A DNA stretch of 34,634 nucleotides, taken from assembly GCA_902615425.1 (NCBI GenBank), contig CACMPD010000010.1, forward strand, positions 1 through 34,634. Reading direction: 5' to 3'. This DNA is from an uncultured Pelagibacteraceae bacterium (lineage in GTDB: Bacteria > Pseudomonadota > Alphaproteobacteria > Pelagibacterales > Pelagibacteraceae). The position numbers and the translations under genes were made by a program. Under the pieces are notes generated by a model. That model saw only the letters and a program-made list of their open reading frames with translations, did not search any database and was not told where the DNA came from. Below, piece after piece: positions 1-8,337 of the stretch (its first letter is position 1; every line of letters begins with the position of its first letter).

Positions 1-1228
1 GATTTTCTAGTCTAGGATTATCATCTGTCAAATATATTTGATCAGCATACAATGAAGCTATTTTACCCATTTTTGATCTTTTATTTTGATCTCTATTTCC
101 ACCACAACCAAACAAAAGAACAATTTTTTTATTAGGAAATTGCTCTCTTAGTGAAAGAAGAGATGTTTTTAATGCGTCTGGTGTGTGTGCGTAATCCAAG
201 ATAACTCTAGATTTATTTTTAATATTGCCAATTTTTTCTAGTCTTCCCTCAACAGATTTTATTTTTGGAATAACTCCCAAAATTTTATTTAAACTTAGAT
301 TACTTTTTTGAGCAGCTATAATTGCCATCATTATGTTCTTGAGTTGTATTTTACCTATAAGATTGAGCTTAATATTTTTAATTAAGTTTTTATATTTAAT
401 TATTAACATTTGTTTCTCACCTACGAAATAATGAGATAAAATTTTAAAAGGATTTTTTGGATTATTTATAGAATAAATCTTTAAATTTCTCTTTAATGCA
501 ATCTTTTTTATGTTTCTAAATTCAGGTATTTTTTCATCAGTAATTACATTGCCTTTAATACATAGAAGTTTCTCAAAAAGATAAAGTTTTGCGATTAAAT
601 AATCTTTTAAATTTTTATGATAATCTAAATGATCTTGAGATAAATTTGTAAATATTGCTGAATTAAATTTTAAACCATCTAACCTATTTTGACTTAAACC
701 GTGACTTGAAGCTTCCAATATTACATCATCTACTTTCTGATTTTTTAGATAATTTAATATCTTCCCCAATTGAATTGGGTCGATGGTTGTATTGGATAAA
801 TTGATATATTTGTTGCTTGATTTAACACCCAAAGTTCCAATTGATGCAACTTTTCTTTTATTAAATTTTAATATTTGATAATAAAAATCAGCTACAGAAG
901 ACTTTCCATTAGTTCCTGTAATTGCTATTAGATTTGTTGGTTTTTTATTATAAATTTTAAATGAAACTTCAGCTAATAATTTTCTCACATTTTTTGAATG
1001 AATAATTAATACTCTATTTGGAAATTTTTTTATTTTTTTTTCAGTTACGATAATTTTTGAGCCTTTGTTTATTGCATCTAATATAAAATTATTTCCATCA
1101 ATATTTGTGCCTTTAATCGCAAAAAAAACATTATCTTTTTTTACTTTTGAACTCTCAAAACAGATGTCAGAAAAAAAGGTCTTTTGAAATTTTTTTCCAA
1201 TATTTGGGAAATAATCTTTAAGTAACAT
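1..1228 (-). CDS. murE: UDP-N-acetylmuramoyl-tripeptide synthetase MurE (3' end cut by window edge)
   Basis: MurE adds the third stem-peptide residue to UDP-MurNAc-L-Ala-D-Glu in the cytoplasm. The reading frame is open from the ATG at 1228 to base 1 (409 codons visible), so the C-terminal end lies outside the window. Seen directly: the Mur-ligase ATP loop GTNGKSS at about residues 105-111, the EASSHGLSQNRLDG segment that matches the MurE-type SSHGL motif, and DNPRLEN at the left edge. In this family DNPR at that place marks meso-diaminopimelate-adding enzymes, as opposed to L-lysine-adding ones. The start ATG directly abuts the ftsI stop codon at 1229-1231, so the two genes are probably translationally coupled. 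It is the last visible gene of the mraZ-ftsZ-rsmH-ftsL-ftsI-murE run. Confidence 0.93.
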   Translation of the reverse strand, partial: MLLKDYFPNIGKKFQKTFFSDICFESSKVKKDNVFFAIKGTNIDGNNFILDAINKGSKIIVTEKKIKKFPNRVLIIHSKNVRKLLAEVSFKIYNKKPTNLIAITGTNGKSSVADFYYQILKFNKRKVASIGTLGVKSSNKYINLSNTTIDPIQLGKILNYLKNQKVDDVILEASSHGLSQNRLDGLKFNSAIFTNLSQDHLDYHKNLKDYLIAKLYLFEKLLCIKGNVITDEKIPEFRNIKKIALKRNLKIYSINNPKNPFKILSHYFVGEKQMLIIKYKNLIKNIKLNLIGKIQLKNIMMAIIAAQKSNLSLNKILGVIPKIKSVEGRLEKIGNIKNKSRVILDYAHTPDALKTSLLSLREQFPNKKIVLLFGCGGNRDQNKRSKMGKIASLYADQIYLTDDNPRLEN

Positions 1229-2926
1229 TTAGAAATTAAATTCACTATATTTTGTGGCTAAAATAGGCCCAATTTTTTCAACAATTTGACCTGTAGCTTC
1301 AACTGTTGTCCATCCAGCAGTATTAAAAGGTGTCCCTTTATACTTTGTGTTTGATCCATCTCTATAATGATAAATATAGTTTTCATTTATTTTTGGCTCA
1401 TCCAACATAACGGCTAAAACAAATTTTGGTTTAGATGTTGGAAATACTGATACAAAAGAATTAATCTTCTTATTTGAATACTCTCCGTCCACACTTTTTT
1501 CGGCTGTTCCTGTTTTACCACCAATTTCATATCCATTCACATTTGCTAGTGATGCGGTTCCATCTTTTGTTGAAACAATTTTTCTCAAGATTGGTAAAAT
1601 TTCTCTTGATAAGTCTTGACTTAAAACTTTTTCTTTTTTTTCATTGTTATTATTTTTGACCAACTTTGGTTTTATTTGATAACCCCCATTAACAACAATT
1701 GAATAAGCTTTTGCTAATTGAAGCAATGTAGTTGTAATGCCATGACCAAATGATGCTGTAGCAAGTGGACATTTTCCCCAATTGAATTGTATTGGTTTTC
1801 CTACTTCCTCAATGTCAAAGTCAATTTTTTCTAAAATACCAATCTTTGATAAAAATGACTTAAATTTTTCTTCGCCCACTTGCTGAACAATTCTAACTGA
1901 ACCTATATTACCAGAACGAACTAATATTTGTTCAGCAGTAAGATTGGATGGGATTTTTTTGTCATATTCTCTTATCGGAAATCCTGCACACATAAGAAAT
2001 TTTGGCAAATCAGCATATTCCGTTTCAGGAGTAATAATTTTTTCATCAAGAGCAGCAGCTAATGTGAAAGTTTTAAATACAGATCCAAATTCATAGACAC
2101 CTTTAGTGACTCTATTTATATAATTTGAATCTGAGATTTTCTCTCTCTGATTTGGATCAAAATCAGGAAGAGAAACTAAAGATAGTATTTGACCATTATT
2201 TACATCCATCAAAATTGCAGCACTTCCAACGGTATTAAAAATTTTGTTAAATTTAATTAACTCTTCTCGGATTAAAAATTGTAGGTCTTTATCTACTGTT
2301 AATTGAATAGGTTCTTTACTATTTCTTAAAATTTTATCTAATGATTTTTCTAAACCTGAGACTCCGTTATTATCATTATCAATTTGACCAAGAATATGAC
2401 TGAATAAGTTTTTTTCAGGATAAATTCTTGTTAATTTTTCTTCAGGTTGAATTGATTTGTCACCTAGTTTCATTACCTTTTCATAATTTTCCTCAGATAT
2501 TTTTTTTTCTAAATAGAAAAATTTTTTATTTTTCAATTGATTTTGAATTTTAACAAAATCTTTATTAGGAAAAATATATTTTAGATTTATTAATAACTTT
2601 TTTTTATCAATAACTTTTCTAGTGCTTATGCCAATATCAATTGAGCTTACTGTCTTACTTAGGTATTTACCATTTCTATCAATTATGTCTGCTCTATAAA
2701 GTTTATTAGAAGTACTAGTCAAATTTTCATTTATTACTTTTTTGGAATCTCTAGAGCCAAGATGTACTAGGTGTATAGAAAATATTATAAAAATTATAAA
2801 AAAGATAAAAAAAATAAATGAAACCCTATTAAATGAAATATTAATATTAGACTTATTTCTTTTAAAAGAAAAATCATTACGATTATCCTCTAAAATAATT
2901 TGTGAATTTTTATTACTCATTTTCAT
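1229..2926 (-). CDS. ftsI: Peptidoglycan D,D-transpeptidase FtsI (PBP3)
   Basis: Septal class B penicillin-binding protein of 565 aa that cross-links peptidoglycan at the division site. A cytoplasmic N-terminus of about 30 residues is followed by one strongly hydrophobic membrane anchor (about 31-52), a PBP-dimer-type domain, and the transpeptidase domain. The active-site triad motifs are all visible: SVFK with Ser282 and Lys285, SGN at 338-340, and KTGT at 471-474. The start overlaps the end of ftsL by 14 bases and the stop abuts murE, so it sits inside a tightly coupled cluster. An in-frame ATG two codons downstream (2920) is an equally possible start. Length and motif order are normal for FtsI. 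Confidence 0.95.
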   Translation of the reverse strand: MKMSNKNSQIILEDNRNDFSFKRNKSNINISFNRVSFIFFIFFIIFIIFSIHLVHLGSRDSKKVINENLTSTSNKLYRADIIDRNGKYLSKTVSSIDIGISTRKVIDKKKLLINLKYIFPNKDFVKIQNQLKNKKFFYLEKKISEENYEKVMKLGDKSIQPEEKLTRIYPEKNLFSHILGQIDNDNNGVSGLEKSLDKILRNSKEPIQLTVDKDLQFLIREELIKFNKIFNTVGSAAILMDVNNGQILSLVSLPDFDPNQREKISDSNYINRVTKGVYEFGSVFKTFTLAAALDEKIITPETEYADLPKFLMCAGFPIREYDKKIPSNLTAEQILVRSGNIGSVRIVQQVGEEKFKSFLSKIGILEKIDFDIEEVGKPIQFNWGKCPLATASFGHGITTTLLQLAKAYSIVVNGGYQIKPKLVKNNNNEKKEKVLSQDLSREILPILRKIVSTKDGTASLANVNGYEIGGKTGTAEKSVDGEYSNKKINSFVSVFPTSKPKFVLAVMLDEPKINENYIYHYRDGSNTKYKGTPFNTAGWTTVEATGQIVEKIGPILATKYSEFNF

Positions 2927-3221
2927 TAAAACTTAATTGACCTATTTCGATTTCATTATTTTTTCTAGTAATTGTTTGAATTTCCTGGATATCAAATTTT
3001 ATTAATTCATTATCAAAGTAAAGGTTTTGAAACTGAAGTAATTTTTCAGTAGAACTCAAATAATCAAATTCCAATCTAGTATTTTCAAAATTTTTTTTTA
3101 AATCTCTGATATTTTCTTTTAAGACAAATATTTCATCTTCAATCCTTTTTGTTGAATTTTTAATTATTGCTGTTGAGAAAATTAAAGAAAATACAAAAAT
3201 TGTAACAAAAAATTTTTTCAT
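2913..3221 (-). CDS. ftsL: Cell division protein FtsL-like
   Basis: Small bitopic membrane protein of 102 aa in the ftsL position between rsmH and ftsI. It has a very short basic cytoplasmic tail, one membrane segment at about residues 4-20, and then a periplasmic part rich in Lys, Glu and Leu with coiled-coil character (about 25-60). FtsL proteins have almost no conserved sequence, so the call rests on topology, size and gene order. In other bacteria FtsL forms a complex with FtsB/FtsQ that activates FtsWI. Its ATG overlaps the rsmH stop by 4 bases and its end overlaps the ftsI start by 14 bases. Confidence 0.8.
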   Translation of the reverse strand: MKKFFVTIFVFSLIFSTAIIKNSTKRIEDEIFVLKENIRDLKKNFENTRLEFDYLSSTEKLLQFQNLYFDNELIKFDIQEIQTITRKNNEIEIGQLSFNENE

Positions 3222-4228
3222 AATTTTTCACCAAAATTCTCAATATCTAAAAGTGTTTTAAATTTTTTAACTATATCTGTCTCAAAATTATAAAAATCAT
3301 TTTTCTTTATTACGTATCTGAGTTTTGCTGATCTTGATGGAGTATTTTCTCTTAATTCTTTAGCTGATGGTGTTATTGGTTTTTTTTCAACCATACTAAA
3401 TAATGTTTCAGGTTGAATTATATTTGGCATATACCGGGATATACTTTTTTTTTCAGATAAACTTTTAAAAAAATATTTTACGATTTTATCCTCTAGTGAA
3501 TGGAAGGTTACTACTGCCAATATACCATTTTTTTTTAATACTTTTGTAGCTGCAATTAAACCATATATTAATTCACTAATTTCTTTATTGACAAAAATTC
3601 TAAGAGCTTGAAAAGTTTTTGTAGAGTTGTTTGTCTTAAAACTTTTTCTTTTTTTTGATTTTTCTACCAATTCGACTAATTTTTTTGTATCAATTTTTTT
3701 TGTCTTTCTTTCTTTAACAATATTAAATGCAATTCTTTTTGCCTCTAGTTCTTCACCAAAAAATTTAAAAATTTTCTCTAGTTCATGAACATCCAAATTA
3801 TTTATTGCATCACTTGCTGAAAAATTATTCAAACCCATCTTCATATCTAGTTCTCCAACAGAATTAAATGATAAACCTTTTTTGGGGTCTTTGATTTGAG
3901 TAAAAGAATAACCTAAATCTAAGAGTATCCCTCTGATTTTTTCATTTTTAAGTTTGAGGTTGTCTAATTGACTAAACTTTTTATGTTTGAAAATAAATCT
4001 GTTTGGGAACTTTTCAGAAATTTTATCCGCAATTTTTTTACTTTCTATATCTCTATCAATTGCAATTACCTGCGTATCTTTATAACTTAAAATTTTTTTT
4101 GTGTAACCACCTTGACCAAAAGTACAATCAATAAATGTGCCACCATGTTGAGGGGTAATAATGCTAATTATTTCATTAAGCAATACCGGATAATGTTTTG
4201 GAGCATCCGATACCATGGTGGCTTCCAT
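3218..4228 (-). CDS. rsmH: 16S rRNA (cytosine(1402)-N4)-methyltransferase RsmH
   Basis: S-adenosylmethionine-dependent methyltransferase of 336 aa (formerly MraW) that N4-methylates C1402 of 16S rRNA in the decoding centre. Visible family features are the N-terminal HYPVLLNEI segment, the SAM-binding [10 protein letters not shown] motif, GILLDLGYS, and the C-terminal [12 protein letters not shown] motif. The ATG at 4228 is used here; a second ATG four codons on (4216) is also possible because the conserved part begins at residue 12. It follows ftsZ by 18 bases and overlaps ftsL by 4 bases. Normally rsmH directly follows mraZ; here ftsZ is interposed. Confidence 0.95.
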   Translation of the reverse strand: MEATMVSDAPKHYPVLLNEIISIITPQHGGTFIDCTFGQGGYTKKILSYKDTQVIAIDRDIESKKIADKISEKFPNRFIFKHKKFSQLDNLKLKNEKIRGILLDLGYSFTQIKDPKKGLSFNSVGELDMKMGLNNFSASDAINNLDVHELEKIFKFFGEELEAKRIAFNIVKERKTKKIDTKKLVELVEKSKKRKSFKTNNSTKTFQALRIFVNKEISELIYGLIAATKVLKKNGILAVVTFHSLEDKIVKYFFKSLSEKKSISRYMPNIIQPETLFSMVEKKPITPSAKELRENTPSRSAKLRYVIKKNDFYNFETDIVKKFKTLLDIENFGEKL

Positions 4229-4237
4229 TTATTTTTT

Positions 4238-4264
4238 CGAAGACCATTAATTTTTTTGTCTTCG
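4238..4264 (-). repeat. 7-bp hairpin spanning the ftsZ stop codon
   Basis: CGAAGAC (4238-4244) and GTCTTCG (4258-4264) form a perfect 7-bp inverted repeat around a 13-base loop. On the dcw transcript it encloses the last FtsZ codons and the stop codon and ends about 10 bases before the rsmH ATG. No U-tract follows on the minus strand, so it does not look like a terminator. It could shield the 3' end of a processed ftsZ message or modulate rsmH initiation; that is inference. Confidence 0.45.
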
Positions 4265-5707
4265 TAAAAATGCAGGTATTTCTAAATCATCCTCTTCTTG
4301 ATCTTCATCTGATGATCCGAGCAAATCTTCAGATGTTGAAGCTTGATTTTCTGTATTAAATAGATCTGGTTCATCTGTATCCACACCAAATTCCTTTAAA
4401 TCATTTGAAGATTCCTCAGTATTAGACGAGCTTAATGCTTCTTGTGAAAAAGAAGTATCATTGTCCTCTGAAATGTTTTCTACAATATTTTCAGCTTCTT
4501 GATTTTTTAATAATTCTTCATGATACTGCTTGTTCACATCATCAACTGACTGACTCTGGATACTCTCTGATACTATCTCATTTTCAATCTTAAGTGCAGT
4601 TGCACCATCAGAAATTGGGGTTGAGTTCGTATTCTGAAAATTAAAAGTAGTTGTACCAGCAGTATTTCCAAAATCAGAATAACCAGGATTTCGATTTTGA
4701 ATACGATGTACCATGTTGATAACTGATTTTGTTTCTGGTTGCTGACCATCTAAAGATGTGGCTACAATTGAAACTCTCATTTTTCCATCAAGTTCCGGAT
4801 CTGTGATAGCACCAATAATTAATTCAGCTTCAGGATCTACTTCTGCTCTAACTTTGTTGACTGCTTCATCAACTTCAAATAATTTAAGATCTTTACCACC
4901 AGTAATATTAACTAATAATCCTTTTGCTCCTTTTAATGTATAATCATCAATTAAAGGATTACTTATAGCCATCTCTGCAGCTTTCATGGATCTTCCTTCA
5001 CCCTCGGCTTCACCTGTGCCCATCATAGCTTTACCCATTGAAGCCATAACAGATTCTACGTCAGCAAAATCAAGATTGATCAATCCAGGTCTTACCATTA
5101 AATCAGTAATACTTTGGACACCATGCATTAAGACATTATTTGAAAGATTGAATGACTCTTCAAATGTAGTTTGCTCATTAGCTATCTTAAACAAATTTTG
5201 ATTTGGAATTACTATAATCGTATCAACATGTCTTCTTAGTTCCTCTAAACCTTGTTGAGCTCTCCTCATTCTTGAGGGACCTTCATATAAGAATGGTAAT
5301 GTAACCACTCCAACTGTTAAAATATTTAATTCTTTAGCAGCCCTCGCAATAACGTGCGCAGCACCAGTGCCTGTTCCACCACCCATACCAGCGGCTATGA
5401 AAACCATATTCGCACCTTGTAGAATATTCACTATATCATTTAAAGACTCGTCAGCAGCAGCTTGACCAATATCAAGTTTTGCTCCAGCTCCTAAACCTTT
5501 TGTTAAATTCAAACCAATTTGAATTTTAGATTTTGCTTTACTATGTTTTAAATCTTGAGCATCAGTATTTACAGCTATAAACTCAACACCTTGCATTCCA
5601 TTGTCAATCATTTCATTGATTGCGTTTCCACCTGCTCCGCCTATTCCCATTACTAACAATCTAGGCTGAAGTTCTTTTATTTCTGGTACCTTAAAATTAA
5701 TTGTCAT
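4247..5707 (-). CDS. ftsZ: Cell division protein FtsZ
   Basis: Tubulin-like GTPase of 486 aa that forms the Z-ring. The N-terminal GTPase shows the GIGGAGGNA loop, the tubulin signature GGGTGTGA, and the synergy-loop region around NLDFADV. After the core there is a long acidic, Ser/Asn/Glu-rich linker of roughly 130 residues, then a typical C-terminal peptide [11 protein letters not shown] that would dock FtsA or other membrane tethers. I chose the ATG at 5707 rather than the in-frame ATG at 5746: it has a clear Shine-Dalgarno GGGGG 8 bases upstream (5716-5720), it matches where FtsZ proteins normally begin, and the longer start would run into mraZ. It lies 14 bases downstream of mraZ and 18 bases upstream of rsmH, an unusual position. 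Confidence 0.95.
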   Translation of the reverse strand: MTINFKVPEIKELQPRLLVMGIGGAGGNAINEMIDNGMQGVEFIAVNTDAQDLKHSKAKSKIQIGLNLTKGLGAGAKLDIGQAAADESLNDIVNILQGANMVFIAAGMGGGTGTGAAHVIARAAKELNILTVGVVTLPFLYEGPSRMRRAQQGLEELRRHVDTIIVIPNQNLFKIANEQTTFEESFNLSNNVLMHGVQSITDLMVRPGLINLDFADVESVMASMGKAMMGTGEAEGEGRSMKAAEMAISNPLIDDYTLKGAKGLLVNITGGKDLKLFEVDEAVNKVRAEVDPEAELIIGAITDPELDGKMRVSIVATSLDGQQPETKSVINMVHRIQNRNPGYSDFGNTAGTTTFNFQNTNSTPISDGATALKIENEIVSESIQSQSVDDVNKQYHEELLKNQEAENIVENISEDNDTSFSQEALSSSNTEESSNDLKEFGVDTDEPDLFNTENQASTSEDLLGSSDEDQEEDDLEIPAFLRRQKN

Positions 5708-5721
5708 TTTGTTATCCCCCG

Positions 5722-6177
5722 TTATTTGTTTAGTTGATGCTCCCATTTAAGGCTGGCTCGATTTAAATTAGCTTTTTTTCTTGCATTGACCTTAAATTTT
5801 TCAAATATTGTTGGTTCCCATATTTGGAATGTTTTACCCTGACCAACAAAGACCATGCTATTTTTAATTTTTGCATGTTTTAATAATTTTGAAGTAAGTG
5901 AAATTCTTCCTTCACTATCAAATTGTAAATTTGTGCTTTCAGATAAGATTGATGTCGCAAAATAATCTCTTTTTTCCTCAAAAGGATTTAAAGAATCTAT
6001 AGAATTTGAAATTTTTTCTATTCTGTCTTGAGGCCATGCTTCTATTGATTGATTATTAAATGATGGATAACAGATTACACCGTTATAACCTAAGTTAGAC
6101 AAATATGCTCTATAGCTTGCAGGCACTGACACCCTTCCTTTTTTGTCCAATTTGTTTTCGTAGGTCGATAAAAACAT
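5722..6177 (-). CDS. mraZ: Transcriptional regulator MraZ
   Basis: MraZ (151 aa) is a double SpoVT/AbrB-like DNA-binding protein that assembles into rings and represses its own dcw operon in E. coli. Both half-repeats are visible: [13 protein letters not shown] near residue 11 and [13 protein letters not shown] near residue 90, each with the D-x-x-G-R signature. It is the first gene of the division cluster; a strong promoter overlapped by three TGGGN repeats lies 30-70 bases upstream of its ATG, matching autoregulation. The stop is followed by 14 bases and then ftsZ, so changes in MraZ activity should directly alter FtsZ supply here. Confidence 0.95.
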   Translation of the reverse strand: MFLSTYENKLDKKGRVSVPASYRAYLSNLGYNGVICYPSFNNQSIEAWPQDRIEKISNSIDSLNPFEEKRDYFATSILSESTNLQFDSEGRISLTSKLLKHAKIKNSMVFVGQGKTFQIWEPTIFEKFKVNARKKANLNRASLKWEHQLNK

Positions 6178-6206
6178 AAACCATAAAGTCCTATAAATCC
6201 CTTATT

Positions 6207-6231
6207 TGGGAATTTATGGGATATTATGGGT
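6207..6231. promoter_or_regulatory. Probable MraZ operator (three TGGGN repeats)
   Basis: On the plus strand TGGGA (6207-6211), TGGGA (6217-6221) and TGGGT (6227-6231) are direct repeats separated by exactly 5 bases, that is, one per helical turn. Established knowledge: E. coli MraZ binds TGGGN direct repeats with 5-base spacers upstream of mraZ. The array covers the -10 box of the mraZ promoter, so binding would block RNA polymerase. The repeats read on the strand opposite to mraZ transcription; I cannot confirm that this orientation is the usual one. Confidence 0.75.
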
Positions 6232-6249
6232 TTTTTTGAAATGAGTCAA
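6221..6249 (-). promoter_or_regulatory. Sigma70 promoter of the mraZ-ftsZ dcw cluster
   Basis: The minus strand shows TTGACT (6244-6249) as -35 and TATAAT-like TAATAT (6221-6226) as -10 with an ideal 17-base spacer. Predicted transcription start is near 6214, giving a leader of about 37 bases before the mraZ ATG at 6177. The -10 box lies inside the TGGGN repeat array. Confidence 0.75.
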
Positions 6250-6338
6250 CAAATACTATTTATAATTGAAAAATAATGATTGAAGGCGAGAATGAATCAA
6301 AACGTGAACATTTAAGAAATATTTATTTTCGATGAAAA

Positions 6339-6691
6339 GCCAGATGAACTATAAGCCGGGTTCTGTCATTTAAACTTACCATTTGTCTAGGCTCAAGATC
6401 GCTCTTAAGCTCAAGCAACTAACCCTGATGACGAGCCAAAGATAGCTTTTAGTTTTTCAACAATGTCATCTCTACTTAGTCTTGCTCCCAGTGGGGTTTT
6501 CCAGCGTTCATTGTTACCAATAGAACCGGTGTGCTCTTACCACACCTTTTCACCCTTGCCTTGTTAAGGCGGTATATTTTCTGTGGCACTATCCCTAGGG
6601 TTGCCCCTGCCAGGTATTACCTGGCACTGCATCTTTGTAGAGTCCGGACTTTCCTCTTTAAATTTTTAAAGCGATAAGTCGTTCATCTGGC
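6339..6691 (-). ncRNA. rnpB: RNase P RNA (type A)
   Basis: Catalytic RNA that trims tRNA 5' leaders. The ends pair perfectly as helix P1: GCCAGATGAAC at the 5' end (6691-6681) and GTTCATCTGGC at the 3' end (6349-6339). The universally conserved GAGGAAAGTCCGGAC lies at 6642-6656 and the 3' conserved ACAGAACCCGGCTTATAG at 6349-6366. About 353 nucleotides is a little below the usual length of type A molecules. Exact ends are inferred from P1, with a few nucleotides of uncertainty. Confidence 0.95.
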
Positions 6692-6697
6692 ATATTC

Positions 6698-6725
6698 AAT
6701 TTATTGCTAAAATTTGATATTTCAA
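6698..6725 (-). promoter_or_regulatory. Probable rnpB promoter
   Basis: Minus strand TTGAAA (6720-6725) and TAAATT (6698-6703) separated by 16 bases, placing the start of transcription close to the predicted 5' end of RNase P RNA at 6691. The -10 is a moderate match; the AT-rich background makes chance matches likely. Confidence 0.5.
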
Positions 6726-6740
6726 GCTAAATATTTACTG

Positions 6741-7481
6741 TTATAGAAGGTTTTTACTAATTAATAGGCACTCTTTATCAATCCTACCATTTACTAAACT
6801 TTGTCTAAATCGTCTTTGAAAAGCGAGTGTTAGACACGTCATATTTTTACGAAATTTGTAACCCTTTACATTATGATATCCAATTTTATGAAGATTTTTT
6901 AGGAAAATCCTTTCCTCAATATTTGTTAAAAGATTGTCATATCTAAATTTTTTAATTTTTTTTTGATTTAAATTATGCCAAAAAACTAATTTTTTTTTCG
7001 CTAACGTTTCCCAAGGAAATTTTTCACCAGGATCTTTTTTACGGCTCGGTGCTATATCGGAATGACCAAGAACACAATCCCTTTTAATCCTATATTTTTT
7101 TATTAGAAAATAAAGTAATTTTTTTAGTGATAAAATTTGTTTAGATGAAAAATTTCTATAACCATACTGGTGGCCAGGATTAGTTAGTTCAATTCCAATT
7201 GAGTTTTTATTTAATGATGTGAAATGTTTCCAGCTTGAAACACCTGCATGCCAAGCCTCATAAAGATCAGGAACCAAATTTATTATTTCACCATTATTTT
7301 TTATTAAATAATGTGAACTCACTTTTGATTTTGGGTCTTGTAATCTTTTAATTGCAGCTGATTCTTTTCTCATCCCGGTGTAGTGAATTATGATAAATTT
7401 AATCCTTTTTTTTAACCTTTTTGGAAAAGTAAAATTTGGAGAATAACTTGCGGCCATTTTTAAGCCTATTTTTTGATACAT
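6741..7481 (-). CDS. N-acetylmuramoyl-L-alanine amidase (Amidase_2 family)
   Basis: Zinc amidase of 246 aa that would cut the bond between MurNAc and L-Ala in peptidoglycan or its fragments. The Amidase_2 fold is seen from IIIHYTG near residue 32 (first zinc His), through HYLIKNNGEI, WHAGVSSWK and IGIELTNPG, to LGHSDIAPSRKKDPGEKFPW, which holds the second His and the acidic/Lys catalytic region. The C-terminal 60 residues resemble a peptidoglycan-binding helical module, as in AmiD-type proteins. No clear signal peptide is seen, so cytoplasmic recycling (AmpD-like) or non-classical export both remain possible. A second ATG at 7457 is a good alternative start. It is a single-gene unit downstream of a head-to-head junction with mlaA. 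Confidence 0.85.
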   Translation of the reverse strand: MYQKIGLKMAASYSPNFTFPKRLKKRIKFIIIHYTGMRKESAAIKRLQDPKSKVSSHYLIKNNGEIINLVPDLYEAWHAGVSSWKHFTSLNKNSIGIELTNPGHQYGYRNFSSKQILSLKKLLYFLIKKYRIKRDCVLGHSDIAPSRKKDPGEKFPWETLAKKKLVFWHNLNQKKIKKFRYDNLLTNIEERIFLKNLHKIGYHNVKGYKFRKNMTCLTLAFQRRFRQSLVNGRIDKECLLISKNLL

Positions 7482-7500
7482 TTTTATATTTAATTAATAT
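7473..7500 (+). promoter_or_regulatory. Possible mlaA-mlaC promoter
   Basis: TTGATA (7473-7478) and TAATAT (7495-7500) with a 16-base spacer, 39 bases upstream of the mlaA ATG. It overlaps the longer amidase start at 7481, which would favour the shorter amidase start at 7457. Background AT content limits confidence. Confidence 0.4.
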
Positions 7501-7539
7501 CTAATTTACCTTATGATCTAATGTAATATAAATATTTTA

Positions 7540-8325
7540 ATGATAAAAAAAATATTAATAATTATTTTTACAACTTTTACGCTAACCCTGAATGTAAGCG
7601 CTGGGTCTGATGGAGATTTACTTTTAAAAAAAAATGAACCATCTGAGGTAAAGGATTGTTTTGAAAAAATTAATAGGGTGACTTTTGCATTTAATCAAAC
7701 TTTGGATGGAGCGATTTTTAAACCGGTAGCATCTTTATACAGAAAATTACCCTCTCCAGCTAAAAATGGGGTTAGTAATTCCTTAGAAAATATTTCACAT
7801 TTATTAACAATACCAAATAATGTTTTGCAAGGCGATTACAAACAAGCTGGAATTAATACTGGAAGATTTATTATTAATACAACATTAGGTATTTTGGGAA
7901 TTTTTGATGTTGCGCAATATCTAGGATTGACAAATTATGAAAAAGAAGACTATGGGCAATCTCTAGCAAAAGCAGGAGTTGGTCCAGGATGTTATATTGT
8001 ATTGCCAGTTTTAGGTCCCAGTACATTAAGGGATACAGTGGCTTCAACTTTGAATTTCTTGGGTGGTGATCCTTGGTACAATATTACAGTTGGAAAAGAC
8101 ACTCAGTATTTTGAAAATTCAGATTATTATATTTCAAAAGGTACGTCTGGGGTAGATTTCAGAGCAAAAAATTATGATTCAATTGAAAATTTGGAAAAAA
8201 ATTCATTGGATTTTTATGCCTCAGTCAAAAGCCTTTTTTTACAAGATCGTCAACAAAAAATTCTTAACTCTAGAAAAATAATCAATACCCAAGATGACAG
8301 CGACTGGGAAGAGATTAGCCAATAA
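7540..8325 (+). CDS. mlaA: MlaA/VacJ family outer-membrane lipid-asymmetry protein
   Basis: MlaA (261 aa) removes mislocalised phospholipids from the outer leaflet of the outer membrane and hands them to periplasmic MlaC. An N-terminal hydrophobic signal peptide (about residues 1-21) is followed by the family pattern CFEKINRVTFAFNQ near residue 40, NTTLGILGIFDVA in the middle, then GQSLAKAGVGPGCYIVLPVLGPS and the DPWY-like segment. Odd: there is no lipobox cysteine at the end of the signal sequence, whereas E. coli MlaA is a lipoprotein; membrane attachment would have to come from the hydrophobic helices. It is followed closely by mlaC in the same orientation; mlaFED components are not in this window. 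Confidence 0.9.
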   Translation: MIKKILIIIFTTFTLTLNVSAGSDGDLLLKKNEPSEVKDCFEKINRVTFAFNQTLDGAIFKPVASLYRKLPSPAKNGVSNSLENISHLLTIPNNVLQGDYKQAGINTGRFIINTTLGILGIFDVAQYLGLTNYEKEDYGQSLAKAGVGPGCYIVLPVLGPSTLRDTVASTLNFLGGDPWYNITVGKDTQYFENSDYYISKGTSGVDFRAKNYDSIENLEKNSLDFYASVKSLFLQDRQQKILNSRKIINTQDDSDWEEISQ

Positions 8326-8337
8326 AAAAAATTGAAA

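Noticed and set aside
5708-5746. Extended N-terminus for FtsZ overlapping mraZ
   Set aside because: The strong Shine-Dalgarno at 5716-5720 and normal FtsZ start favour ATG 5707.
6250-6740. CRISPR array, riboswitch or coding sequence in the long non-coding stretch
   Set aside because: The stretch is accounted for by the RNase P RNA gene and its promoter; no repeat-spacer pattern or open frame is present.
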